Of a stretch of DNA of 64,000 nucleotides, positions 32,184 to 43,484 are shown one piece after another. Below the pieces are notes generated by a model, which worked only from the letters and a program-made list of their open reading frames with translations, did no database searches and was not told the origin of the DNA. The DNA is taken from assembly GCF_000237925.1 (NCBI RefSeq), contig NC_031499.1, positions 2,609,316-2,673,315 on the forward strand. The letters are read 5' to 3'. Each line of letters opens with the position of its first letter. Positions within the stretch are counted from its first letter, which is position 1. This DNA is from Schistosoma mansoni (lineage: Eukaryota; Platyhelminthes; Trematoda; Strigeidida; Schistosomatidae). The translations under genes were made by a program, and so were the position numbers.

Positions 32184-32262
<79 letters not shown>
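32150..32262. repeat. (TA)n and (TCTA)n microsatellite
   Basis: Pure TA and TCTA runs; another (TA)n run is at 32561-32595. Confidence 0.9.
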
Positions 32263-32266
<4 letters not shown>

Positions 32267-32557
32267 TCGCAAACGGTCCATCATAATACAACTACAAGAG
32301 AGGTTGCACATTATCTCTCCTGATAGTTTCTTTACTCATTGATAAATTTATCAAGATCTTATTCTTGAAAAATTGTAAAAATTTTCTTTTAATTATTAAA
32401 TTAATTCATCTGGTTTATACGTAATAGAAAACTTATTGTCTATAAACTATCAAATGTTGTTAATCACGTGCACGTCTATCAACTTTTGTTTATTGTACTT
32501 TGTAACTTAGTAACAGATGAGTTTCATCAGTCATAAACAAAATTATATATACGTGTA

Positions 32558-32600
<43 letters not shown>

Positions 32601-32624
32601 ATCATAATTTGATTTATGACTAAA
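32263..32624. other. AT-rich spacer
   Basis: Nothing recognised besides the TA run. Confidence 0.35.
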
Positions 32625-32918
32625 TCTTCAAGTGGTTAAGTGGATAACGCGATGGCATTTGAAGGTACTGGGTTCGTGTCCCACAGTGAACATCAACTCT
32701 GGGATGCAAGTACATTGGGCTGACGAGTCCCAATTAAGACGAAACGCACGTCGTGGATTCCACTACTAGCCACTATCCATCTTTGCTTATCATGCTTGTC
32801 AATTAAGTCTATATCCAGGCAATACGCACTGTATGCACATATGCCAATAAGAGACTGACCAGTTGCAGTCCTAAACATCGACGGAAAGATTCAAACAAAC
32901 AATACTAAGTGAATTTAA
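32625..32918 (+). repeat. S1 copy with probable TSD
   Basis: tRNA-like head (GGTTAAGTGGATAACGC, B-box GGGTTCGTGTCCC), ribozyme and full 3' half. TAAATCTTCA lies on both sides. Ribozyme has CTGACGA, GAAAC and GTC, but stem I (TTGGG against GTGGAT) and stem II are impaired. Confidence 0.8.
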
Positions 32919-32959
32919 ATCTTCATTTGATTCAAAGATTTATAAACTGACAATAAATA

Positions 32960-33190
32960 ATTCAATAATTGAAATCATGAGTCAATTGAAGTTAGACAAC
33001 CATGGAAAACCTGGAAGCAATGGATGGTCATTTCATCCTTATGTGGGACTCCTCAGAAGTGCCCATCCACGATCCCAACTCGCGAGGCTCGAACCCAAGA
33101 CCTATCAATCTCGCGACAGAGCAGGTAACTGATAGACCACTGGGCCGGCATCCGATGGTGTTAATGTCTAACTTCAACCAATCCACGACA
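32960..33190 (-). repeat. S2 copy
   Basis: Minus strand: tRNA-like head, ribozyme with CTGAGGA but GAAAT and ATC, 3' region. Confidence 0.75.
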
Positions 33191-33497
33191 ATAAGTAAAC
33201 AATAGTAAACATATATAAATATATATTATATGATGTTCCAGTTAATCAATGTCATTCATTCTAGGTAAAGAATTTTATAGAAAATGTAATGCATCGTACT
33301 TTTAATCATGGAAAAATCTATGATTATGAATCTGTAATCTCGTGAGTAGCTACTTGAAATAAGGAAACATATTTCTTGTTATTGACGATAGGCAACATAA
33401 TATTTTGAATGTAACATTCAAATTTCATGTAATGGGCAATGTAATAATTTATATTAGCATATAAGTTTGAGTTCAACTAGAAATCACAATTGCTTGA
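33191..33497. other. AT-rich spacer
   Basis: Nothing recognised. Confidence 0.35.
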
Positions 33498-33730
33498 AAC
33501 CGTTGGATGCCGGCTCAGTGGTCTAGAGATTAAGCATTCGCGTGAGTGACCTATAGGATCTGGGTTCGAATCCCGTGTGGGGATCGTGAATAAGTACTGC
33601 TCATCAGTCCCATACTAGGACAAAACGGCCATCAAGTGCTTCCAGGCTTCCCATGGTTGTCTAGCTTTAATTGGCTCATGAATTCAACTATAAAATTACT
33701 AAAATCTCTACAAAACCCAATTCTAAAAAT
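33498..33730 (+). repeat. S2 copy
   Basis: Good A-box (CCGGCTCAGTGGTCTAGAG) and B-box (GGGTTCGAATCCC). The ribozyme is damaged (CTCATCAGTCCC, ACAAAAC). Ends AACCCAATTCT. Confidence 0.75.
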
Positions 33731-33829
33731 GGAGATGATTTTGTGGGATTAGAATAATGAAAAAAATACCATAGTTATGATAACATTATAATTTAGTAGT
33801 AACTGTTGTTGTTACTATCATTGATCATT

Positions 33830-33982
33830 ATTAATCCGAAGGGAATCTTGTAGAGATTTTAGTAATTTTATATAGTTGAGATCATGAGTCAACTGAAGCT
33901 AGACAACCATGGAAAACCTGGAAGCACTAGACGGCCGTTTCGTCCTATTGTGTGACTCCACAGTAGTGCGCATCCACGATCC
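33830..33982 (-). repeat. S2 3' part, truncated at the ribozyme
   Basis: 3' tail, 3' region and ribozyme with CTGTGGA in place of CTGAGGA. Truncated just upstream of the ribozyme (CACGATCC). Confidence 0.75.
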
Positions 33983-34391
33983 ATTTATTTTTATAGAAAA
34001 AAAAGATCAATTACACTGGACACTATTGTCATTCCAAGTGTCATAAGTTTCATTCAATACCCTAAAATGGATAAAATTAAGACTCAATTGTTTTGCCAAG
34101 AAATTAGTTTACCTTTTATTGATTATCATTTAATTTTAATATTAGTCACTATACTACTTGATAGATCACCTGAAACATAATCATCGATAAGCTATTGAAT
34201 TTCGGTTAGTTAAATGATTATGTAATAAAAGAATACTATTGGAAATAATGGTTTCTTCATAATATGCAGATCACATTTGTATATAAATAAAACTGAACTT
34301 GTGTAAATAAAAAGACTATTACTCATCTAATGAGATTACAACTTTTCAGTAAAGCTAAGTCTAAATTGAAAAAGATGTTTTTTTTTAATAG
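33983..34391. other. AT-rich spacer
   Basis: Nothing recognised. Confidence 0.35.
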
Positions 34392-34401
34392 AAGTATTCT
34401 G

Positions 34402-34555
34402 TTATCAAAATGGGTTTTTTGTGGAGATTTAGTACTTTCATAGTTGAAAGCGTTAGTCAATTGAGGAGTCCCACGATAGGACGAAACGGCCGTTCAATGC
34501 TTCCGGTTTTCCCCTGGTGGTCTGGCTTCAATTGACTCACGCTTTTGACTATGAA
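34402..34555 (-). repeat. S2 fold-back copy with TSD
   Basis: Inverted ~38-bp arms; AAGTATTCTG duplicated at 34392-34401 and 34556-34565. The inner junction (CAATTGAGGAGTCCC) differs from that at 3150. Confidence 0.8.
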
Positions 34556-34819
34556 AAGTATTCTGATTGTATTGAATTGAATTGGATTCATTACTGTTGG
34601 CCTTATAGACGACATATATATTATGTTGCATGTTGTATGAAATGTTCACGAAATCCAGTTACCATTATTCTATGATCAATGATATTATCATGTAGAAGTT
34701 GTGATCCCACTTTTACGTTGAAATAAATCAGTTTCCAAATTTATTAAAATATAAAGAAAGACAAATGTATGCATTGCACATCATAATGTGCTTCTCCAGG
34801 TCAGTCTAAACATATATAT
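34556..34819. other. AT-rich spacer
   Basis: Nothing recognised. Confidence 0.35.
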
Positions 34820-34980
34820 CCCAGATCAGTGATTTAGAAGTGTGTGTGTGTGTGTGGGAACAAAGATCCTAGGTTTGATAACTGCTGTCAGGATCTTGTA
34901 TTTGCACTGCTGAAGAGTTCCATTCTAGGATAAAATAGATGTTCATTACTTGCAGGTATCAGTATTTGTCATACTTTGAT
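34820..34980 (+). repeat. S2 remnant, degenerate
   Basis: Includes a (GT)n run near 34842, TTGCACTGCTGAAGAGTTCC and TTGCAGGTAT traces of the ribozyme region. Confidence 0.5.
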
Positions 34981-35489
34981 CGGTTTTTTGAATTCAATGT
35001 GGAAACTTAAGATTTATTGGGTGTTTTTGATAACTCTAAGAACAAAGTTTCTGACCTGAAATATGATTTCCTGCTTACAATTACACATTTAAAATAGGAA
35101 TATGTTAATCTGTAATGTAGAGGAAATCATAGACACAATAATAACGAATCTTAAGTATCCCAGTTCTACTTGAAATCAGTCGCTACCTGAACAGCACGTT
35201 CGTAACACTTGGAAATGTGGATTCTCGGTGACGCTTATTTAAGTTTTCAAGGAGGTTTTAAATCCTTTAAGACTGGATGTATGTCATAGTAATGTGAAAT
35301 AAATACCGTAGAGCTTAGATTAAGGTTTTTAGTCAACTATGCTTGATTACTTAGCAGCGCAATAGCTGAATACCTAAAATTTCATCGTATGATCAGTTTT
35401 AAACCGCACAACTGTCGTTTTGTAGTTAAGTAGTCACAGAGCATTGTTTGGTTGAATTTATATCTACATTTCACTAGTTCTATGCTCAT
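34981..35489. other. AT-rich spacer
   Basis: Nothing recognised. Confidence 0.35.
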
Positions 35490-35875
35490 TTCTGTCACTT
35501 ATTCGCATATTATTCCTGACTTTCCATATGATCGTATGTGTGATAGTTACTTACCTTAATGTTACTTACGGTATGTGTCCGTAACTTATTTCTGTCTGAC
35601 TATAAATATTGAGTCACGCTTGATGAAACGATTTGGCTCACTCACCTTCCCCATTGCTCATCATTCTTTTTAGCTCCGCTTTCCGATCAATGATTGTACG
35701 AAATGTACGTTATTAAAACTCCATTCTTGTATTTGACTTATTTGATTCTATTATTCAGTAATACGAGTTAACTCAATGATTATATACGATGGTATCCAGG
35801 ATGTATATTTCCACAGCAATCATTTGATAACGATCATTCGTTCGATCTAACTGGAGTCAGATCTATGGCCACTAA
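35490..35875 (+). repeat. LTR-like fossil, type D
   Basis: Second copy of the repeat at 20890-21265: TCTGACTATAAATATTGAG and CTGGAGTCAGATC shared. Confidence 0.5.
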
Positions 35876-36729
35876 ATCGCTATTCATTCCGTAGAATCCT
35901 ATCCTTCAAGACTGCAAATACACATTGCAGACGAGTACTAATTAAAACAAAACGGCATTTCCAAGATTTCCATAGACTACCTACAACCATCTAACATCTC
36001 AACACATTGAAACTGAGGTTCAGTCTACTGAACTAGTGGTGCCATTATAGACTAATCTAAACATTTTGTTCAGCACACAATGACAATCCAAAAAAACACT
36101 GATCATCAACTACAAACAAGAATGTTCATTATTCATTTGTAAACAATGTTTATATCAAGTCATTAAATTACATATGTCTGTTACGTAATAAGCAGAACAG
36201 ACTTGGTAAAGGAATGCCTATCAACAGAAATAATTCTTTCTGTAATCTTTTTATTTTGTACTTGGCTTAACTATAACATTTTAATCCGATACATTTAGTT
36301 ACTAACTCTATAGTTATAATGTTGATTAAGTATAACCAAAACAAAAAAAGGGGTGGGTTATTTGTTTATTGTATGTCATATTGATATGATACCATTTCAA
36401 TTTCAGTTTTTGATGGACATTTCTATTTTTCAAGAATGATGTCTATTCAGTAAAATAAACAAACAAACAACCCCCGTCTTAATCTATCTTACATTTAATG
36501 AAAGTCATTTCTCAAATGAGCATTTATCTTTTTTTGAAAAAAAAAATGAAAAAAAAATCCCATAGTTACTATGTTTTGTTTTAATAAATATTTCTAATTT
36601 TGTTGTTATGACGTCAGTTGTTGTTATTTGAAAAGACTGATTGAATGAAAACATTTCTGATATTAAAAAAAAAACAAAAAAAAACAGAAAATTGAATTTT
36701 GACAGATAACCAAATAAAGAAAATGTGTG
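35876..36729. other. AT-rich spacer
   Basis: A degenerate S1-like trace (GCAGACGAGTAC ... AAACAAAACGGC) is at 35930-35985; the rest is poly-A/T rich and unassigned. Confidence 0.35.
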
Positions 36730-36743
36730 AAATAAATTAATCA

Positions 36744-37193
36744 GAAGGGGGGGTTTGTGGAGATTTTTAGTAATTTTATATAGTTGAGATCATGAGTATA
36801 TTGAAGCTAGACCACCAGGGAAAACTTGGAGGAACTGGACGGCCGTTTTGTCCTATTTGTTGGACTCCTCAGCAGTGCTCATCCATGATCTCGCCTCGTG
36901 AGATTCGAACCCAGGACCTATCAGTCAATTACGTGAATTGGTTGAAGTTAGACATTGACACTATTGGACGCCCGCCATCTCAGTGTCTAGTGGTTAAGCA
37001 CTCACGCGCGAGACCGTTAAGTCCTGGATTCGAATCATGCGAGGCGGGATCGTGGATGCGCACTACTGAGGTGTTCCACAATAAGACGAAGCGATCGTTG
37101 AGTGCTTCCAGGTTTTCCATGATTGTCTAGCTTCAATTGACTCATGATTTCAACTATATAAAATTATTAAAATCTCCACAAACCCCCTTTTGA
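36744..37193. repeat. S2 inverted dimer with 14-bp TSD
   Basis: Minus half 36744-36925 and plus half 36930-37193 both end outward with the S2 3' tail. AAATAAATTAATCA flanks at 36730-36743 and 37194-37207. The minus ribozyme has AAAAC in place of GAAAC; the plus ribozyme has CTGAGGT and GAAGC. Both look inactive. The pair inserted as one unit. Confidence 0.85.
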
Positions 37194-37207
37194 AAATAAA
37201 TTAATCA

Positions 37208-38228
37208 TTTGAAACAAACCTTGTTAGAATATATTGTGATAGTGTGAGGAGATGACAAAGTTGGTTTGGAAAAAAACATGTGAGATATATGTTAGTCATA
37301 TAGATATTGGTACCTGAAAACACTTGACATGTGTTTTGTCTTAGTGTGTAGAAGTTCACAGAAGTGGGTATTCATGGACTAGTTCTAGGAATAAACTCAA
37401 ACCTTTTGACTGTTTATGGGACTGCTTTGCATTTTGATATGATATCTGAAGTGAATTGATATGCAAAACTTACTTCAACCACTTTGTGATATTTTGCAAA
37501 CATATTACATTGTCTCCAGTATTAGTTTCCTCCTCGATACGTGATTAAGTCTATTAATTAGGAAAGAAATATGTATAACATAGGCTCAATATCTCATTCA
37601 GGTACCTCGAAAACAAAATCCCCTTGATGATGAGCTCACTTGGTATATATTCAATTTATGACATATTAATACTGACTGATACTTGTCTCATAGCTAAAGT
37701 ATTCATTAATATGTCAAAAGTAGATGCGTTCAAAAGTAAAGCCAACTTTGTTAGTCTACGGAAAGAATAACTCAGTTGTGTGATGATATAAGATAGCAAG
37801 AGTTTTAAATTATGGTTCAGCAATAAATGAAGATTTGGTATCAGAAGAGTGCCTAGTTTTTTCCTTTATATCAATGTCATTAGGTAGGCAAATTACTTCA
37901 AACAAATCATTAGGTGAAAACATGCAAAATCGGTTGAATATCGGACTTGAAAGTTTCACTAATTATTTTGCTTATTCATGTATGGGTGCGCAGCTCATAA
38001 GTGATATTAGTTTTTATAGATTTTTGGGTTTGCGAGCATTGAGCGATTTGTACTAAATTAAACTTAATAGTCATTAAAATGTTGAACTCCTCTTAAGTAT
38101 TATAATTGTGAGGCGAGGTTTCAATAAGCTGACATTTACTCAGGTTGCTGGTTCCCTAACAGGATTTAATGGAACACCCTTCGTGAACTTATTTTCATCA
38201 CAGTGAATAAATGTTTTTTTTCTTTCAG
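37208..38228. other. AT-rich spacer
   Basis: About 1 kb without recognised repeats. The 73-codon frame at 37835-38056 shows no motif and may be chance. Confidence 0.3.
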
Positions 38229-38318
38229 TCACTTTCGTCCAAAACATGTACACCGGAATCTTCATCAGCTTTGAGAACTGCGAAATCTGGTCATCAAAGA
38301 AGTTTCTTCAAATGTTAA
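38229..38318 (+). CDS. Possible terminal exon, unrecognised
   Basis: Preceded by a strong acceptor-like tract (TGTTTTTTTTCTTTCAG at 38212-38228). The next 29 codons are open, Ser/Thr/Lys-rich (SLSSKTCTPESSSALRT) and end in TAA. No domain is visible and no upstream exon was found. A chance match in AT-rich DNA is quite possible. Confidence 0.2.
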   Translation, partial: SLSSKTCTPESSSALRTAKSGHQRSFFKC

Positions 38319-38417
38319 AATGTTTAGTCATTAAGATATTTTTGTCTTATTTGAGAACTATGAAATTTGTGAGAGGTATCTACGAATTTTGCTTTTAACT
38401 AATTCTATACAGAGTAA

Positions 38418-38627
38418 GAGTTGAATGATGTTACTCATGACGATAATGAAAGCTTTACAATTAAACCTATCAACACAGAAAACTCGATCAAGCCAATCAA
38501 TACTTACCACGACAATGGTGAAGATACTGTAGAGAAAAAGAACAAGACTGGAGGACAATCGAATGTATTAAAGCATAAATTGCAAACTATCTCACTAAAT
38601 TCTGATAACCATACAACGAACAGTTAA
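38418..38627 (+). CDS. Possible polar exon, unrecognised
   Basis: An open frame of about 68 codons from after an AG at 38419 to TAA at 38625. It is Asn/Asp/Thr/Lys-rich (NDVTHDDNESF, KPINTENSIKPINT) with an internal KPINT duplication. No ATG start, no domain. Could be an exon with the stretch at 38229, or chance. Confidence 0.18.
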   Translation, partial: ELNDVTHDDNESFTIKPINTENSIKPINTYHDNGEDTVEKKNKTGGQSNVLKHKLQTISLNSDNHTTNS

Positions 38628-38639
38628 TTTGCAAAATAA

Positions 38640-38850
38640 CAATCAATTGTCTCAATCTTAACTGTTCCTTCTGCAAATATCAGTCCTTCTTCCCTGACTT
38701 CATTGTTCATGCATTTTCGTACCGATCGCGCCTCATTACTGTTCGTTCCTTATCGATCTTCTGCCAAAATACATTATATGTCTGACCATCACCATATACT
38801 TGTTATATGGATATAAGTAGACCATACCACAATACTACTGACAATCGTCA
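38640..38850 (-). repeat. RP family repeat
   Basis: Minus-strand copy ending TTATATGGATATAAGTAGAC near 38812. Confidence 0.55.
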
Positions 38851-39689
38851 ATATTAATTTGCTGAATATATTGTGAGTATTGTTGTCAATCGTTGTCGAA
38901 AACGAGATCAACAAGTAAACACAAAATATATCTTAACATATTATCATGAAAATCAGATACTGGCAGAAAGTAATCAGTATGTCATTACAAAAATCAATGA
39001 AATGAAATGACAATTAGACGTGTATACTTTGTTTTCTAAGCTAAAGCAAATCCATTAATTTGTAGCTGAGTAACATGTCTTCCTTTTTTTTTAAAACAAT
39101 CCAACTTTATTGACCAAGCTAGTTTCATAAATGGTTAAAGGTTTGCCAATGGGAATCTATGAGTTTGAGTTAGTTTGTTGCTAATTTACACTGGTTTGCC
39201 AAAATTGCCTATAATCTTTAGGTAACCGATGTTTTTGTGCGATTTCAAGCTGTCCCATCTACATTCATAGTCTGAGGCATTACCAACAACATATAGGTGC
39301 CCTGACTGACGTGTGCGAATAGAATATTCAAACTGATTATTAACGGCGTAGTGACCAACGTTATCTCAACAATACATACGTGTAGAGGTTAATTCCTCTA
39401 TATCTGACTCCAATAAATAATATCCCGTTAACTGAGGATTGACATAGGTCAAATCTCCTAGTAGAAATACGAATTTACTCGAAATTATTTGAAAGGCAGA
39501 ACACCAGTTGTAAAGATAGTGTATTGTTGATTATTGGTAAAATCGGCTACCAACACAGAAAGTAAGCACAAAGGGAAGTCAGTGAAAACGACCGTAGAGA
39601 ACTAAACGAAACGAACCGGAGAAGGTATGTGAGACCACTCACTTTAATTAAACGTTACTTAATATTTATACTTAGAACAAAAATAAACC
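38851..39689. other. AT-rich spacer
   Basis: Nothing recognised. Confidence 0.35.
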
Positions 39690-39860
39690 TTAGATGTTGA
39701 TTTCTGAACTGCTAACATCTAATTGGTTATCATTCTATATTCATCGTCAATATCGATCAAGAAATAAGAAACGGAAACTTGTTCTGAGAGTTCTATATTG
39801 TACCAAAACTATAATATAGAATAAAGCCATGAATGATAATAATGATCATCTGTCATAACT
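39690..39860 (+). repeat. R4 interspersed repeat
   Basis: Shares TTAGATGTTGATTT, CTGCTAACATCTAA, GGAAACTTGTT and TTCTATATTGTACCAAAA with 58080-58260 and, inverted, with 31557-31930. Confidence 0.65.
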
Positions 39861-40400
39861 TTGATATTGAAATATTAGATGGGTCGTTGGCAACTGATGA
39901 GACCTTAAGGAAATAGATTGACTTCACTTTATTAAAACTCTTTAGTTATTCATAACTTCAATTTAATATTGAAGTTGTAATTTATAATTGAAGCTTAATT
40001 TACTAATTTTTTTTTGTTTTGTTTTACTAAACTCCTAATTCTAATTAACAAATTAGTTTCTTATTCAAATATGAATATGCAAATTTTGTTGTCAACTAAA
40101 TATTGAAAAACAATAATCCATTGAAAGTAACAAAATAGAATATTTTTGTAATTACAATATTTCCCACCCCCTAAGCTCCCCCCCCCCAAGAAAAAAGATA
40201 ACAATTTTAAATGAAGAAATGTAAATAAGTAATTTATTGATGTTAGGAATTTAACTATAGAGATTTTAGGTATTAAAGATCTCTGGATCGTTTGTACACA
40301 GAGTTGACAAATGGATTCCAAATGAAATATGTAATAACAAAATCGTATATATAAAGAAATGATCCTTGAATCTAACAAAATATCTTCACACCGTTAAACA
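39861..40400. other. AT-rich spacer
   Basis: A C-run is present near 40185; nothing else recognised. Confidence 0.35.
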
Positions 40401-40413
40401 TGTTTGTAGATCA

Positions 40414-40612
40414 AATTCATTCAGTATTGTTTATTTGAATCTTCCCATCGATTTGTTAGTACTGCAACTGGTCAGTCACTAATTGGCATATGTGCATACT
40501 GTACGTATTGCCTCAATATAGCCTTAATTCACAAGCATGGTAAGCAGAGATGGATAGTGGCTAGCGGTTGAATCCATGACGCGCGTTTCGTCCTATTTGG
40601 AACTCGTCAGCT
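40414..40612 (-). repeat. S1 copy truncated at the ribozyme, with TSD
   Basis: TGTTTGTAGATCA flanks at 40401-40413 and 40613-40625. On the minus strand the copy starts AGCTGACGAG, the first bases of the hammerhead core, so the 5' strand of stem I and the tRNA-like head are absent. The remaining core (GTTC-CAAATA-GGAC, GAAAC, GTC) is intact. Confidence 0.85.
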
Positions 40613-40719
40613 TGTTTGTAGATCACACAACATAATGAAGGTTTTTTCTTCTAGCTAATCTAACTTTAAAAGTAATTAGTCATTTGTTGGGTGGAATAAT
40701 ATTAACATTATCACTTGCC

Positions 40720-41060
40720 TACTGGTGACTAGGTTCAAGTGACGATTTTCGTAGTTATAGTGGGAGGCCAAGACTAGAAGAGGTCAATCGTGTTGGATGT
40801 AAGGTAGTTACCAAGCGAAGACAATTAAAGATTGTCCTTGCATTACTGTGCATTGGTTGAAGTTAGACATTACACTATTAAATGGCAGCTCAGTTGTTAA
40901 GAGTTTAAGTGTCCACACAAGGTCAAAGTCCTAAGTTCTAATCTCGTGTAGAGGATTGTGGATGCACTTTGCTGAAGAGTCCCATACTAGAACGAAACGG
41001 CAATCCAGTACTTCTAAATTTTCAATGGTAATCTAATATTTTTAGCTTCATGATCTCAAT
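40720..41060 (+). repeat. S2 full-length, old
   Basis: 5' region, eroded tRNA-like head (GGCAGCTCAGTTG), ribozyme with CTGAAGA and GAAAC; 3' region partial. Confidence 0.65.
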
Positions 41061-41689
41061 GAAAGAACAAGCAAAAACGTATATGTATTTGTTGTTTCTT
41101 CAAGTGTTCATTAATTTTCTTCAGATTATCACTCATTAGCTTGTTTCATGTGATATTTGGTGAAAATTGTATTGAACTATGTATCATTCAAAGATTACAT
41201 TTCACCTCTCTCGGATTGTTTAATATAATGAATTGTTTTTTGTTTAGACAATAGTTTTCACCAGTTTTTTTTGAAATAACTAAAGAAATGTACAGGACAA
41301 ATTAGTTGGTAACTAATAGAGTTGATAAGAGAATCACAGAACATTTCCTCATTAAAGCAAATGAACTAAAAGCTATCATTTATGCTTCTTTTATGAGTTT
41401 TTGTTTGTTATTCATAATTTCCCATTAACCTAATTCACTATTGTTTTCTCTGAATACTTCATTTTATTAAGTAATTTCTAATTGTATTTGTTAAAAATTA
41501 CAGTCATCATTTCAGCCCCCCCCCAGTGACACTATGCGTTTTGAGGATTGTTGAATTTGACCATTCAATCGGTATAAATATCAAAGACTATTAAATACAT
41601 TCGAATGAGTTAAGTAGTTTATTCTTATTATAATGTGTAAACAAATTTGTGTTTGGGTTGTGACAGTTACCCATTTCAGATAATAGATG
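41061..41689. other. AT-rich spacer
   Basis: Nothing recognised. Confidence 0.35.
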
Positions 41690-41930
41690 AAGGGTTACGA
41701 AAATCATGGATTGATTGAAGTTAGACATTAACACCATTGGATACCGACTCAGTTATCTGGAGGTTAAGTGGTTTCGCACGAGACCTAAGTTCCTGAGTTC
41801 GAGTCTCATGTGAGGGACTGTGGATGCGCACTCCTGAGAAGTTTCATACTAGGACGAAACGGCCATTTAGTGTTTCAAGATATTCATTGGTAGTCTAGCT
41901 TATATCAACTAGTGAATTCAACTGTTGAAA
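41690..41930 (+). repeat. S2 copy, old
   Basis: A-box (CCGACTCAGTTATC), B-box (GAGTTCGAGTCTC), ribozyme with CTGAGAA and GAAAC, 3' region. Confidence 0.7.
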
Positions 41931-42268
41931 TTTAAATGTCACAACCGCACTTCAAGTATAAATAATAAAAACATATTAAAGACTGAACTAGTAACAATGT
42001 TGTCAAGACGTTTTATGGTAATGTATAGTAATGTCATGTTACTTTATATTTATACTTCATTTAAGAATTACAACCAGGCATCATCTGCTGGTGTGAAATA
42101 TTATCTTCAAGTATTTGAAGAGCTGATATTATTCTCCTGAGAAGGTTTAATAATTGTGCTCTTACCTTGATAGTTTTATCTACCACAGTTTATTTGAGTT
42201 GAATTTAACTATTAGGAATTATGTTGTTTAATTATCACATTCATTTGAACTACATTGTGGACACTGAT
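41931..42268. other. AT-rich spacer
   Basis: Nothing recognised. Confidence 0.35.
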
Positions 42269-42786
42269 TGTTATATCCTAGTGATGAATAAATAAATGAT
42301 AACTTCCAGGAATTCCTTATGGACTGTTATTATATATATATATATATTCTTCTTTTATAACTATTGGGTAACTACATTATATACATAGTTATATTTCTCT
42401 TATTATAAGATTTCATTTGACCTATTGGCTACTCTTATACGACTTACTATTCTGAAGTTATTCCCAATCTATTAGTCATAGTACCTCATATCCACAACCG
42501 ATTTCGGACTGATCTTGTTTAATTGTTATTTTCTATTTTATGATATGATACGGTCTGATCTGCTTGTATATAAACTGCGTATATCTGAAATACATTATTC
42601 ATACAATTTAAGCTGTGATTGTGTTCTGGAGTCAAACGGAAGGGGCTAGACGAGTAGAATCAATAAGGATTGAGAGTTGACTCCAGACTGCTCGTTCTGG
42701 TTAACGTGTCATTGTCTTAGCACACGGATAAGGTCGTATAATTCGGTGTTCTGATTGGTGATCTGATCACATGATAATAAACAACA
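42269..42786 (+). repeat. LTR fossil, type A
   Basis: Starts TGTTATATCC and ends near AAACAACA; holds the promoter block GTATATAAACTGCG. No flanking duplication was found, so the ends are approximate. Confidence 0.65.
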
Positions 42787-42879
42787 TCATGAAGAAAATA
42801 ACGCCGATCGTAGGCATACTGAAATTCAGTAAAATTAGCAGAAAATGTCAGAGTTCCTCAACTGTCGAAATAATAAATC

Positions 42880-43065
42880 TAACGCAATAAGCGTTAAGAG
42901 TTCGCGCGTGAGACCGATAGGTCCTGGGTTCGAATCTCGCGAGTTGGGGCCGTGGTTCTGCACTGCTAAGGAGTCCCATACTTGGATGAAACGGCCATCC
43001 AGTGCTTCCAGGCTTTCCATGATTGTCTAGCTTCAATGGACTCATGAATTCAACTATTAATAAGT
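42880..43065 (+). repeat. S2 copy, 5'-truncated in the tRNA-like head
   Basis: Begins GCGTTAAGAGTTCGCG, with B-box GGGTTCGAATC, ribozyme with CTAAGGA (invariant G lost) and 3' region. Otherwise close to consensus. Confidence 0.8.
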
Positions 43066-43479
43066 CTTTATTTACTAATCCTACATTATCAGTTTTCTGA
43101 CTACGAAACGAAGATGAAATTAGTATTTGATATTCTATCTATTTTGATAAAAAGTAAGAATTTCATTCTATTTGAAATTACAAGAAACCATCAATTCAAT
43201 GTCTATTTCAATGTTTACGTAAATGTTTTCCGTTAACAGTTCATATACGGTGTTTTTTAATAGTACCTACTTAAACAATATTGACGTTTCCAATTACAAC
43301 TTTTCAGCTTATTTCAAATATCTTAAAAGAATAGAATTTGCACCAAGTCAATGGAGACAATGGAAAAAAAATACGGTAATGATTACATAGTTTCCACTAG
43401 TTTCAGCGTTATACGTACTACCATGGTTTTTCAAACTATGTATAAAGTTTATAAGGTACTTCAACATGAATTATTACAC
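43066..43479. other. AT-rich spacer
   Basis: Nothing recognised. Confidence 0.35.
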
Positions 43480-43484
43480 ATACC

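Noticed and set aside
32141-32323. 60-codon ORF of Ile/Tyr/Ser repeats
   Set aside because: Translation of a TA/TCTA microsatellite.
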